DNA from: Stutzerimonas stutzeri
GTDB taxonomy: Bacteria; Pseudomonadota; Gammaproteobacteria; Pseudomonadales; Pseudomonadaceae
DNA: 64,000 nucleotides
Reading direction: 5' to 3'
Assembly (NCBI RefSeq): GCF_024448895.1
Contig: NZ_JAMOIC010000009.1
Span: 118,590-182,589, forward strand
Part shown: positions 1 through 8,322 of the stretch, in pieces
How the letters are laid out: each line of letters begins with the position of its first letter
How positions within the stretch are numbered: position 1 is the first letter of the stretch
The notes under the pieces: model-generated
Told to the model about the DNA's origin: nothing
Databases searched by the model: none
The model's input: only the letters and a program-made list of their open reading frames with translations
Made by a program: the position numbers and the translations under genes

Positions 1-164
1 GAAGCGCTGTGCCGAGCGGTGCGACCTCGATTCCTGAGCCGCGTTACTGAAAAGCTCTACAACAGCTCGGCAGGCGAGATCTTCTGGCGCATGTCTGATG
101 CAAATTCGTGCGCGATATTGGGCGTTCAATCGCCAGTTACCGGACGCTAGGCGTCTTTATTTCT

Positions 165-188
165 TGTACAAAAAAATCATCTGGTATA
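165..188 (+). promoter_or_regulatory. LitR/PplR-type operator and promoter of folE
   Basis: TGTACA (165-170), twelve bases, then GGTATA (183-188): one mismatch from the T(G/A)TACA-N12-TGTA(C/T)A operator I recall for the P. putida class II LitR proteins. A TATAGC -10-like hexamer (185-190) overlaps the second half-site, so a bound repressor would cover the promoter. The same layout recurs at 6875-6898. Confidence 0.65.
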
Positions 189-285
189 GCTTTGCCATCA
201 CCGGTAGGAAGCTAGCATGCAGCTCTGCAGCAGTGACCGCCCAATTCCACGCATGGCTACTGACACGCTGTCAAAGGACCGCCTG

Positions 286-843
286 ATGAACGATATGCCC
301 AACCATTTCCGCGAAATTCTCCTGGGTGTCGGCGAAGACCCGCAGCGAGAAGGGCTGCTCGATACCCCGAAACGTGCTGCCAAGGCCATGCAGTATCTGT
401 GCAATGGCTACGACAAGAGTTTGGAAGAAGTCGTGAACGGTGCGCTGTTCACCTCCACGAACGATGAAATGGTCATTGTCCGTGACGTGGAGCTGTATTC
501 GCTCTGCGAACACCACATGCTGCCCTTCATCGGCAAGGCGCATGTCGCGTACATCCCAACCGGCAAGGTACTTGGGCTGTCCAAGGTCGCGCGTATCGTC
601 GATATGTACGCACGCCGATTGCAGATCCAGGAAAATCTGACCCGCCAGATTGCCGAGGCTATTCAGGAAGTCACTCAGGCAGCTGGAGTCGCGGTCGTCA
701 TCGAGGCGAAGCACATGTGCATGATGATGCGCGGTGTGGAGAAGCAGAACTCGTTGATGAACACGTCAGTAATGCTGGGAGCGTTCCGCGAATCCTGCAC
801 CACTCGAATGGAATTCCTGCAACTGATCGGAGGCAATCGCTGA
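286..843 (+). CDS. folE: GTP cyclohydrolase I
   Basis: Converts GTP to 7,8-dihydroneopterin triphosphate, the first step to tetrahydrofolate and pterin cofactors; cytosolic homodecamer. The 185-residue product has the family signatures: SLCEHH (zinc Cys and His), [18 protein letters not shown], and a C-terminal [10 protein letters not shown] segment with the second zinc-ligand Cys. The ATG at 286 is chosen because AGGA sits 7 bases upstream and because family members begin about ten residues before the FREILLG stretch; an ATG at 253 is in frame but lacks a ribosome site. It overlaps folX by one base. The upstream LitR-like box suggests light induction, consistent with pterin or folate being the photolyase antenna chromophore (inference). 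Confidence 0.95.
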   Translation: MNDMPNHFREILLGVGEDPQREGLLDTPKRAAKAMQYLCNGYDKSLEEVVNGALFTSTNDEMVIVRDVELYSLCEHHMLPFIGKAHVAYIPTGKVLGLSKVARIVDMYARRLQIQENLTRQIAEAIQEVTQAAGVAVVIEAKHMCMMMRGVEKQNSLMNTSVMLGAFRESCTTRMEFLQLIGGNR

Positions 844-1214
844 TGCCCAGACTGGAACCCGGTATGGCACGCATACGTGTGAAAGACCTGCGTCTGCGCA
901 CCTACATCGGTATCAACGAGGACGAAATCCTCAACAAGCAGGACGTGCTGATTAACCTGACTGTTTTCTACAAGGCGGTGGATGCCGTCCGGGATAACGA
1001 CATTGATACCGCGCTCAACTACCGGACCATCACCAAGGCCGTGATCGCCCATGTAGAGAACAACCGCTTCAGCCTGCTCGAGCGCCTGACCCAGGAAATC
1101 CTCGACCTGGTAATGAGTCGACCCAGCGTCGAGTACGCCGAAGTGGAAGTAGATAAGCCGCACGCGTTGCGATTCGCCGAATCGGTTTCGATCACGCTTG
1201 CCGGTAGCCGTTGA
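843..1214 (+). CDS. folX: Dihydroneopterin triphosphate 2'-epimerase
   Basis: FolB/FolX-fold protein of 123 residues acting on dihydroneopterin triphosphate, the product of the preceding enzyme. The segment [19 protein letters not shown] is the typical start of this fold; LNYRTI and the terminal [10 protein letters not shown] are conserved in FolX/FolB. Start ATG overlaps the folE stop (TGATG), indicating translational coupling in a folE-folX operon. FolB (dihydroneopterin aldolase) is the nearest alternative; the partnership with folE and the sequence favour FolX. Confidence 0.9.
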   Translation: MPRLEPGMARIRVKDLRLRTYIGINEDEILNKQDVLINLTVFYKAVDAVRDNDIDTALNYRTITKAVIAHVENNRFSLLERLTQEILDLVMSRPSVEYAEVEVDKPHALRFAESVSITLAGSR

Positions 1215-1464
1215 TAAGCCGCTGGCAGCAAACTCATCCATCTCAGCCCGGACGCGTAAGAATCTGAACACCCTTAATGGCGTCGGTCGGTAGAGCGTTC
1301 GGATCTGGCGGGGCCGGCGCGGTTCATATGCCACCGTCGATGCCGGCCCGCCAGTCGTCGGCCCATGGAGATATCAGCAAGCGAAACAGCCACGCTACAA
1401 AAGCGTTGTGCCGCGCCTGAAGAACTTGTTCTAGAATGCGGCGAAACGAACAAGAGACACCCAG

Positions 1465-1911
1465 ATGATCAATGCCAAGCTGCTGCAACTGGTAATCGAA
1501 GCCTCCAACGACGGAATCGTGGTAGCCGAGCAGGAAGGCGACGACAACATCCTCATCTACGCCAACCCCGCTTTTCAGCGACTGACCGGCTACAAGATCG
1601 ACGACATCCTCTATCAGGATTGCCGCTTCCTCCAGGCAGACGACCGTGACCAACCGGGCCTGGATGCCATACGCGAAGCCGTCCGGTCCAATACCCCATG
1701 CCGTCAGATCATCCGCAACTATCGAAAGGATGGCAGTGCGTTCTGGAATGAACTGTCCATTACGCCGGTCTTCAACGAAGGCGATCAGCTCACCTATTAC
1801 ATCGGCATCCAAAAGGACGTCACCCCTGAAGTCGAAGCCAAGCAGCGTGTGCGTGAACTGGAAGCCGAGGTTCAGGAACTCCGCGACAAGCTCAATGCAC
1901 TGAAAGGCTAG
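1465..1911 (+). CDS. Short LOV-domain blue-light photoreceptor (PpSB1-LOV/PplA-like)
   Basis: A 148-residue single LOV domain with no attached effector. The flavin-binding core reads QDCRFLQADD, and counting from the chosen ATG puts the photoactive cysteine at residue 53, as in PpSB1-LOV of P. putida. NDGIVVAE, YANPAFQRLTGY and the NELSITPVFNEGDQLTYYIGIQKDVT tail are typical LOV elements; residues about 122-147 form an amphipathic helix (VRELEAEVQELRDKL) fit for dimerisation. In P. putida the orthologue (PplA) acts with LitR-type repressors in light induction; the MerR gene at 8323 makes the same partnership likely here. No LitR-like box was found upstream, so its own expression may be constitutive. 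Confidence 0.92.
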   Translation: MINAKLLQLVIEASNDGIVVAEQEGDDNILIYANPAFQRLTGYKIDDILYQDCRFLQADDRDQPGLDAIREAVRSNTPCRQIIRNYRKDGSAFWNELSITPVFNEGDQLTYYIGIQKDVTPEVEAKQRVRELEAEVQELRDKLNALKG

Positions 1912-2125
1912 CCCCCTCCTCCGGTCTCTTTCTGACCTCCGACATTTCAGTTCGACACATCGCCGCCGACACTCTGCGCACGAGGCCTGCAAACAAGCAC
2001 GCCTCCACGTCGCATTGCGCGTGGAACGAGCTCCTCACTATGCAGGCGCCTCGTAAATACGAATAATAGCTATCTGCCATTAATCTACCGCCAACCCGGA
2101 CGGCGGTTGTACTCGGACTGGCTCC

Positions 2126-4762
2126 TTGACCACCTATGCTTTCGTTGAAAACGCTTTCGTGTTGCTTGCACTCTGCTGGCTGCTGTCGTTCACAGCACGA
2201 CATTGGGGGCAGAGCCACCAGCGGTGGGCGCAATGCACGGCCGGCGTCTGGTTCGGAGGGGCTTGCATCGTCGGCATGTTGATGCCGATTTCCGTTCAAT
2301 CCGGAATCATCTTTGACGCACGCTCGGTCGTGCTGAGCATGGCCGCTCTGTTCGGGGGACCACTTGTGGCGGGTATTGCCGGACTATTGGCGGGCAGTTA
2401 CCGGGCTTGGCTGGGTGGCTCGGGCGTCTGGGTCGGCCTGTTGAACGTTCTGCTGCCAATCGCGCTCGGACTGGCCTATCGGCATTACCATCGTCGCGGA
2501 CAGGTCGGCATTGGCTTGCTGCAACTGTTGCCGTTTGGCCTGTTGCTGCATGCATGCGTCGTGGCATCGCTGCTGCTCCTTCCCGCTCCGTTCGTGAGAC
2601 CGACCCTGGATCAGGTCGCCCTGCCGATGCTCCTGGTACTGCCAACCGCGGTGGTTCTGCTCGGCCTATTGCTGGCCGACCTTCTCAATCGAGCACAAAT
2701 AGAGCGAGCGATGCATCTCAGTGAGGCCCGTCTGCGCGCCATCGCTCAGGCCATCCCGGATGTTTTGCTAGTGGTCGACGAAGACGGCCGCTACCTGGAA
2801 GTGGTCGCCAACGATGACACCCTGATTCACGGTACTGACAAAACGCTGGTAGGCAAAACGCTCGACGACGTCCTTCCAGCCCCACAGGCGCAGCGGTTTC
2901 GTGAATTGATTCAGCAGACGCTCGCTAGCGATTCCCCCGGTCTGCTTGAATATTCCGTCCAGACCAAGGACGGGCTAAGGGTCTTCGAAGTACGCGCCCA
3001 GCGCCTGCAGCTGGCGCAACCTTACAAACCGGCAGTGGTGTGCCTGAGCAGAGACATTAGCGACCGTGCTAATGCCGAGCAGGAGCGCCGCATCGCATCG
3101 ATCGCGTTCGAGTGTCAGCAGGGCATGATCATTACCGATGCTGGAAACCGCATTCTGCGGGTGAATCAGGCATTCAGCGATATCAGTGGCTACAGCGCGG
3201 AGGAAGCGATAGGCAGGGACACACGCCTGTTAGCCTCCGGCCGGCATTCGCCCGACTTCTACCAGGCAATGTGGGAGAGTCTCGAGCGGAGCGGCGCCTG
3301 GCAAGGCGAGATCTGGAACCGCCGCAAGGGTGGCGAGGTGTACCCCGAGTGGCTGTCGATCAGCACGGTGCTCGACGCACAAGGCTGTGTCTCCAACTAC
3401 GTTGCGGCGTTCACCGATATTACCGAGCGCAAGGCTGCCGAAGAACGCATCCACCATCTGGCCTTTTATGATCCGTTGAGTGGCCTGCCCAACCGAAGGC
3501 TGTTGCTTGATCGTGTCAGGCAGGCGTTGGCCGCTACCGAGCGCAGTCAGCACTACGGCGCACTGATGTTCATCGACCTCGACAATTTCAAGAACATCAA
3601 TGACCTTCATGGCCACCAGGCAGGTGACCAGTTGCTCTGCATGGTCGCCGAACGGTTGAACCGTGAGGTTCGCAGCACCGATACAGTGGCCCGACTGGGT
3701 GGTGACGAGTTCGTGGTGATGCTCGAGGGTCTGGAATACAACGCCGAGTATGCCGCCGCACAGGCCGAGCACATTGGCGACAAGATTCTCTCGGCGCTCG
3801 CCCAGCCCTACCCGCTTGGCTCCCTCTTGCTGCATAGCAGTGCCAGTGTCGGCGTGGTGCTGCTCAATGCCGGCGAGGGCGACGCCGAGGAGCTCATGAA
3901 GCGCGCCGACATGTCCATGTACGAGGCCAAGCAAGCCGGCAAGAACGCGCTGCGATTCTTTGACCCTCGGATGCAGCAGGCGGTACAGGAGCGCCTGCGC
4001 CTGGAGGATGAAATACGGCGGGGTCTTGGTGCCGGAGAATTCGTGATCCACTTCCAGCCGCAGATCCAACGGCATCATGGCCTGGTCGGCGCAGAAGTGC
4101 TGGTGCGCTGGCAGCACCCGCAACGCGGCCTGCTATCACCCTTCCATTTCATTGGCCCAGCGGAACGTGCAGGGCTGATCGAGATGCTGGACTTCATCGT
4201 GTTGACCCAGGCGTGCGAACAACTCGCTGCCTGGGCTGGCCACCCTCGTTGGAGCAGACTGACACTGGCTGTCAACCTCAGCGCGAGCCTGCTGTATCAG
4301 CCTGACTTCGTCGCTCGCCTGTTGCAGATGCTGGGGCACAGCGGCGCCGATCCGCGGCTGCTCAAACTTGAAATCACCGAGTCACTGCTGCTGGACGACA
4401 TGGAAGAAGCCGTTGTGCGAATGACGACCTTGAAAGCGCATGGGATTCGTTTTTCCATCGATGACTTCGGGACGGGTTATTCCTCGATGGCTTACCTGCA
4501 ACAGCTGCCACTTGACCAGTTGAAGATCGATCAATCATTCGTGCGCCAGCTGGTGGATGACGCCAGCAGCCAGACCATCATCCGCGCCACCTGTGCGCTG
4601 GCAGCCGGGCTCAACCTTGAGGTCATTGCCGAGGGTGTGGAAACCGAAGCGCAGCGCCAGTTACTGATCGCCAACGGCTGCGAAATGTTCCAGGGCTACC
4701 TGTTCAGCCGCCCTGTGTCGCTGCTCGAATTCGAAGCCTTGGACCTCGAAGCAGTCGCATGA
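2126..4762 (+). CDS. Membrane sensor with 5TM-LYT, PAS, PAS, GGDEF and EAL domains
   Basis: 878-residue cyclic-di-GMP enzyme. Residues about 1-190 are a multi-helix membrane region with the 5TM-LYT-like stretch GGPLVAGIAGLLAGSYRAWLG. Two PAS domains follow (about 200-315 and 320-430), then GGDEF (intact RLGGDEF near residue 525) and EAL (about 620-875; signature reads EVLVRW rather than EALVRW, with later motifs EITES, DDFGTGYSS and AEGVET). Both synthesis and hydrolysis are therefore possible. The start is TTG with a weak ribosome site, so the true start is uncertain. The gene lies alone between the LOV gene and convergent hemH. Confidence 0.88.
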   Translation: MTTYAFVENAFVLLALCWLLSFTARHWGQSHQRWAQCTAGVWFGGACIVGMLMPISVQSGIIFDARSVVLSMAALFGGPLVAGIAGLLAGSYRAWLGGSGVWVGLLNVLLPIALGLAYRHYHRRGQVGIGLLQLLPFGLLLHACVVASLLLLPAPFVRPTLDQVALPMLLVLPTAVVLLGLLLADLLNRAQIERAMHLSEARLRAIAQAIPDVLLVVDEDGRYLEVVANDDTLIHGTDKTLVGKTLDDVLPAPQAQRFRELIQQTLASDSPGLLEYSVQTKDGLRVFEVRAQRLQLAQPYKPAVVCLSRDISDRANAEQERRIASIAFECQQGMIITDAGNRILRVNQAFSDISGYSAEEAIGRDTRLLASGRHSPDFYQAMWESLERSGAWQGEIWNRRKGGEVYPEWLSISTVLDAQGCVSNYVAAFTDITERKAAEERIHHLAFYDPLSGLPNRRLLLDRVRQALAATERSQHYGALMFIDLDNFKNINDLHGHQAGDQLLCMVAERLNREVRSTDTVARLGGDEFVVMLEGLEYNAEYAAAQAEHIGDKILSALAQPYPLGSLLLHSSASVGVVLLNAGEGDAEELMKRADMSMYEAKQAGKNALRFFDPRMQQAVQERLRLEDEIRRGLGAGEFVIHFQPQIQRHHGLVGAEVLVRWQHPQRGLLSPFHFIGPAERAGLIEMLDFIVLTQACEQLAAWAGHPRWSRLTLAVNLSASLLYQPDFVARLLQMLGHSGADPRLLKLEITESLLLDDMEEAVVRMTTLKAHGIRFSIDDFGTGYSSMAYLQQLPLDQLKIDQSFVRQLVDDASSQTIIRATCALAAGLNLEVIAEGVETEAQRQLLIANGCEMFQGYLFSRPVSLLEFEALDLEAVA

Positions 4763-4808
4763 CCGGCTGCGCATCACATGCTCGCAGCCAGCCACACGCA
4801 ACGGCTCA

Positions 4809-5834
4809 CTAGAGCGATAGAGGGGCGCGACGACACAGATCCACCAGCGCCTGCACCCACTGGTCATGGGTGTTCAGGCACGGGATCAATTGCAGTTCTT
4901 CGCCACCGGCCTCGATGAATTGCTCGCGACCACGATCTCCAATCTCTTCCAGCGTCTCAATGCAGTCGGCGACAAATGCCGGGCACATCACCAGCAGTTT
5001 CTTCACGCCCTGAGCAGCCAACTCTTCCAGATGAGCTTCGGTATAGGGCTCGATCCACTTGGCCCGACCGAGGCGCGACTGGAATGACACCGACCATTGA
5101 TCCGCACGCAATCCGGCACGCTCGGCGAATGCCGCTGCACTCTGTATGCACTGTGCGCGGTAGCAACTCGCGAGCACCGGGCCTTCGGCTCGCTGGCAGC
5201 AGTCGGAACTCTTCAAGCAATGCGACCCTGTCGGGTCCGTCTTGTGCAGATGGCGCTCCGGCAGGCCGTGGAAGCTCAGCAGCAGGTGGTCGAACGACTG
5301 CGACAGATGCGGCTTCGCGCTGGCGACAAGGGCGTCCAGATATTCTGGCTGATCGTAGAACGGTTGAAGGATCGACAGCTGAATGCTGAGGCCATGATCG
5401 CGGATCACGCGCCGCGCCTCTTCAATCGCGGTGGTCGTGGTGCTATCGGCAAACTGCGGATACAGCGGAGCAAAGGTCACCTTGCCAATGCCCTGGTCAG
5501 CCAGTTTCAGCAGAGACGTCTCGATGGAAGGCTCGCCATAACGCATCGCGAGCTCGACCGGGCCGTCTTTCCAGTACGGGCGTACGGCGTCTGTCAGACG
5601 CCGGCTCAGCACTACCAGCGGAGAGCCTTCGGGCCACCAGATCGACGCATAGGCGTGTGCGGACTGCTCAGGACGCTTGATCAGAATCAGCGAGACCAAC
5701 AAGCGGCGCACGGGCCACGGCAGGTCAATGACATAAGGGTCCATCAGAAACTGATTAAGATAGCGGCGCACATCGGCCACTTCCGTGGAGGCCGGTGACC
5801 CCAGATTGACCAACAACAACGCCTGCTCTGACAT
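4809..5834 (-). CDS. hemH: Ferrochelatase
   Basis: Inserts Fe2+ into protoporphyrin IX, the last step of protoheme synthesis. The 341-residue protein has the N-terminal LLLVNLGSP, the YASIWW segment, [12 protein letters not shown] with the metal-site histidine, and the C-terminal [22 protein letters not shown] stretch with the conserved Glu region. ATG at 5834 (MSEQALL) is preferred over the upstream in-frame Met because AGGA lies six bases before it and family members start there. The gene is transcribed away from the epimerase gene upstream and converges on the GGDEF/EAL gene. Porphyrins are photosensitisers, so its place in a light cluster makes sense, though no LitR box precedes it. Confidence 0.95.
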   Translation of the reverse strand: MSEQALLLVNLGSPASTEVADVRRYLNQFLMDPYVIDLPWPVRRLLVSLILIKRPEQSAHAYASIWWPEGSPLVVLSRRLTDAVRPYWKDGPVELAMRYGEPSIETSLLKLADQGIGKVTFAPLYPQFADSTTTTAIEEARRVIRDHGLSIQLSILQPFYDQPEYLDALVASAKPHLSQSFDHLLLSFHGLPERHLHKTDPTGSHCLKSSDCCQRAEGPVLASCYRAQCIQSAAAFAERAGLRADQWSVSFQSRLGRAKWIEPYTEAHLEELAAQGVKKLLVMCPAFVADCIETLEEIGDRGREQFIEAGGEELQLIPCLNTHDQWVQALVDLCRRAPLSL

Positions 5835-5905
5835 GCACATTCCTGACAACTGATTAAGGATCGCGCCGCGACCTGCTGGACGGCGGCGCCATTTTCACAC
5901 AGCGG

Positions 5906-6805
5906 TTACGCCTTGCGCAGGTCCGCCAATGCCGCATCCAGGGTGTCGAACTGGAAGTTGTAGCCTGCGGCGAGCAACCGTGACGGCTGCGCTTTCTGTC
6001 CGCCGAGGATCAAGCCCGAGAGCTCACCCAACCCGACCCTCAGCGCCAAAGCCGGTACCGGGAGAATTGCCGGGCGCCCCAAACTCTTCGCATAGGCTTT
6101 GGCAAAGTCCGCATTGCGCTCCGGGTGCGGTGCGCAGGCATTGTAGGGGCCAGCTGCATCGCTCTGCCGTAACAGAAAATCTATCAGGCCGATCTGGTCA
6201 TCAATGTGAATCCAGGGCATCCACTGGCGACCATTACCCTGTCTACCACCCAGGCCCAATGCGAACAGCGGCTTGAGTCGCTGCAGAAAACCGCCGTGTG
6301 GCGCGAGCACCAGCCCAGTCCTGACCAGCGCCACTCGGATACCAAACTGTTCGGCAACCATGGCGCTCTCTTCCCAGGCGACGCACAGCTGACTGGCAAA
6401 GTCATTGGTGACCGGCATGTCTTCTTCATTCAGCTCCCGCTCGCCACCGTTGCCATACCAACCAACGGCCGAGCCCGAAATCAGCAGCTTCGGCTTGTGC
6501 TCACGCATCGACAGCCACCCGACCAGTTGCTCAGTCAGCTTGATGCGGCTGTTCCATAACAAGAGTCGACGAGATTTGGTCCAGGGGCGGTCTGCAATCG
6601 GCGCACCGGCCAGATTGACCACAGCATCGAGCGATACCTCGTCGAGCTCGTTCAGCGCGCCGACTCCAGTGACCGCAGATCCGCACCGCTCATGAACCTC
6701 CTGCGGCGACCTGCTCCAAACCCAAAGACGATGGCCCTGTTCCAGCCAGCGCTTGCAAAGCGCTCGACCGATCAGACCCGTGCCACCAGTGATCAGAATG
6801 TTCAT
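5906..6805 (-). CDS. TIGR01777 family NAD-dependent epimerase (YfcH-like)
   Basis: 299-residue extended SDR. MNILITGGTGLIGRAL is the N-terminal Rossmann motif (GGTGLIG); VNLAGAPIADRPWT and the SGSAVGWYGNGGE segment are diagnostic of TIGR01777/YfcH. The C-terminal domain (about 240-295) matches DUF1731. Start ATG at 6805 is preceded by GAGGAGG; the longer open frame upstream lacks family similarity. Substrate is unknown for this family. A perfect LitR-like box (6875-6898) lies about 70 bases upstream and, read on this strand, also presents a TATAGG -10-like hexamer, so the gene is probably light-controlled like its relatives near LitR genes (inference). Confidence 0.88.
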   Translation of the reverse strand: MNILITGGTGLIGRALCKRWLEQGHRLWVWSRSPQEVHERCGSAVTGVGALNELDEVSLDAVVNLAGAPIADRPWTKSRRLLLWNSRIKLTEQLVGWLSMREHKPKLLISGSAVGWYGNGGERELNEEDMPVTNDFASQLCVAWEESAMVAEQFGIRVALVRTGLVLAPHGGFLQRLKPLFALGLGGRQGNGRQWMPWIHIDDQIGLIDFLLRQSDAAGPYNACAPHPERNADFAKAYAKSLGRPAILPVPALALRVGLGELSGLILGGQKAQPSRLLAAGYNFQFDTLDAALADLRKA

Positions 6806-6874
6806 GGCGCCTCCTCTAGTCAGACGCAGCCCGCGCCGACGATCAGCCTGCAAGCGTGGAACCGATAGTACACC

Positions 6875-6898
6875 TATACATGTGAATAATGTTGTATA
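6875..6898. promoter_or_regulatory. Perfect LitR/PplR-type operator in a divergent promoter
   Basis: TATACA (6875-6880), twelve bases, TGTATA (6893-6898): an exact fit to T(G/A)TACA-N12-TGTA(C/T)A. On + the second half runs into TATAGC; on - it runs into TATAGG. One site could therefore cover the -10 elements of both the epimerase gene and the Trp-rich gene. Confidence 0.75.
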
Positions 6899-7003
6899 GC
6901 TTTGTACGGCAAGCGTAGCCTATGTCCACACATCACCGGAGCGGCTCTAAGCCCCTAGAGCAGGTTATACCTGCGATCACAGCCTCTCATTCCTGGAGTC
7001 GCC

Positions 7004-7219
7004 ATGAATCGTTTCAACCCGGACAAGCTGCTGTTATCCAAGTGGACTGCCACACAACCGCAGAATAAAGAGAAGCACTTTCTCATTACCGAGCTTCAGC
7101 GCGACGAGGAAGGCGTCGTGCTCCAGGTCGAATTGCAGGCCGTCTACAGCAAGCGCAGTCAATGGCTGGACTGGCGCGAGCTGCGGGACGACCAGATCTG
7201 GCGACTTGGCTGGCAATAG
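7004..7219 (+). CDS. TIGR02450 family small Trp-rich protein
   Basis: 71 residues with five tryptophans, beginning MNRFNPDKLLLSKWTA and ending IWRLGWQ, which matches the TIGR02450 family of small Trp-rich proteins. The family has no established function but often sits close to photolyase or cryptochrome genes, as here. TGGAG precedes the ATG. The upstream perfect LitR-like operator suggests light induction. High Trp content next to a flavin-based light system invites a role in electron transfer or binding, but that is speculation. Confidence 0.85.
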   Translation: MNRFNPDKLLLSKWTATQPQNKEKHFLITELQRDEEGVVLQVELQAVYSKRSQWLDWRELRDDQIWRLGWQ

Positions 7220-7275
7220 ATCCATGATGTTGTACAAGGCAACACTGAACCCTCGCGTTTCTTATACGTACTCTA

Positions 7276-7303
7276 TTGACTTGTACAAGTAAGCCCCTAT
7301 GAT
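7276..7303 (+). promoter_or_regulatory. Sigma70 promoter of the DUF523-MerR-phrB-SnoaL operon
   Basis: TTGACT (7276-7281), 16-base spacer, TATGAT (7298-7303): a strong housekeeping promoter about 50 bases before the start codon. A lone TGTACA (7282-7287) lies in the spacer and another at 7231-7236; neither has a proper partner 12 bases away. Confidence 0.6.
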
Positions 7304-7313
7304 TGCCTCATGT

Positions 7314-7337
7314 TGTACAGACAAATTGATCTGTACA
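7314..7337 (+). promoter_or_regulatory. Perfect LitR/PplR-type operator before the photolyase operon
   Basis: TGTACA (7314-7319), twelve bases, TGTACA (7332-7337). It lies just downstream of the predicted transcription start and ends 20 bases before the first gene, so a bound repressor would act as a roadblock, or the site carries its own weak -10. Confidence 0.75.
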
Positions 7338-7357
7338 AGACACCATGAGGTCGTCCT

Positions 7358-8320
7358 ATGCCCAATACCCCTCGCCCACACATCAAGGTTGGTATCAGTG
7401 CCTGCCTACTCGGCAGCCCGGTGCGTTTCAATGGCGGCCACAAGGAATCACGCCTGTGCAGCGAAACGCTTGCCAGCCACTTCGAGTTCATCCCGATATG
7501 TCCTGAGGTCGCCATAGGGCTTGGTACGCCCCGTGAGCCCATTCGGCTGGTTGGCGATCCGCTGAGCCCGCGTGCAGTCGGCACGGTGCATCCTGAGCTT
7601 GATGTCAGTGATGCGCTGACCGCGTACGGCAAGCAGATTGCCGCCGAGCTGGATGACATCAGCGGCTACATCCTCATGCAGAAATCGCCTTCCTGTGGCA
7701 TGGAGCGGGTCAAGGTGTACCAGGCCAATGGACATCCCATCGATGGCGGCGGTTCGGGTCTATTTGCTCACGCGCTGATGCAGGCGCGCCCTGATTTGCC
7801 GATCGAGGAAGATGGTCGACTCAACGATCCGGTACTGCGGGAAAACTTTCTGACCCGGATCTTTGCTTATTCCGAATGGCATCGATTGCTGGAGACCGGC
7901 CTCACCCGCAAGGCGCTCGTCGAATTTCACTCGCGTTACAAGTACCAGCTGATGGCGACCGACCCCGTTCAATACAAGGCTCTTGGACAGCTGGTCGCGA
8001 CGGTCGGTAACAAGCCGCTGGACGAGTTCGCGCCGGTCTATTTCAGCCAGCTGATGTCGGCTTTGAAAAAGACTGCTTCGCGTGGCACCCACAGCAACGT
8101 CCTGCAGCACCTTAGCGGCTATCTGAAGAATGATATCTGCGGCGAAGACAAGCAGGAGCTTCAACACCTGATCAGCCAGTACCGCCAGGGAATCGTTCCG
8201 CTGGTGGTGCCGATGACGCTGCTCAAGCACCACTTCCGCCGGCATCCGGACCGCTACGTGGCCACCCAGGTCTACATGCAACCGCACCCGGAAGACCTCA
8301 GCCTGCGCAACGGCATTTGA
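7358..8320 (+). CDS. YbgA-like DUF523-DUF1722 fusion protein
   Basis: 320 residues. The N-terminal half (about 8-150) is DUF523, with KVGISACLLG, FNGGHK, the Cys-containing FIPICPE and KSPSCGME segments; the C-terminal half (about 190-310) is DUF1722, with RKALVEFHSRYKYQLMAT. The same fusion is common beside photolyase genes in gamma-proteobacteria, but its activity is unknown; the conserved cysteines suggest a metal or Fe-S site (inference). GAGG lies 7 bases before the ATG. It is first in an operon with the MerR regulator, photolyase and SnoaL-like genes, under a perfect LitR-like operator. Confidence 0.88.
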   Translation: MPNTPRPHIKVGISACLLGSPVRFNGGHKESRLCSETLASHFEFIPICPEVAIGLGTPREPIRLVGDPLSPRAVGTVHPELDVSDALTAYGKQIAAELDDISGYILMQKSPSCGMERVKVYQANGHPIDGGGSGLFAHALMQARPDLPIEEDGRLNDPVLRENFLTRIFAYSEWHRLLETGLTRKALVEFHSRYKYQLMATDPVQYKALGQLVATVGNKPLDEFAPVYFSQLMSALKKTASRGTHSNVLQHLSGYLKNDICGEDKQELQHLISQYRQGIVPLVVPMTLLKHHFRRHPDRYVATQVYMQPHPEDLSLRNGI

Positions 8321-8322
8321 AA

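Noticed and set aside
3230-4123. Long minus-strand frame of 297 codons inside the GGDEF/EAL gene
   Set aside because: It is the antisense of conserved GGDEF/EAL coding sequence in high-GC DNA.
7231-7287. Single TGTACA copies at 7231 and 7282 as further operators
   Set aside because: Neither has a partner half-site 12 bases away; at most they are weak accessory sites.
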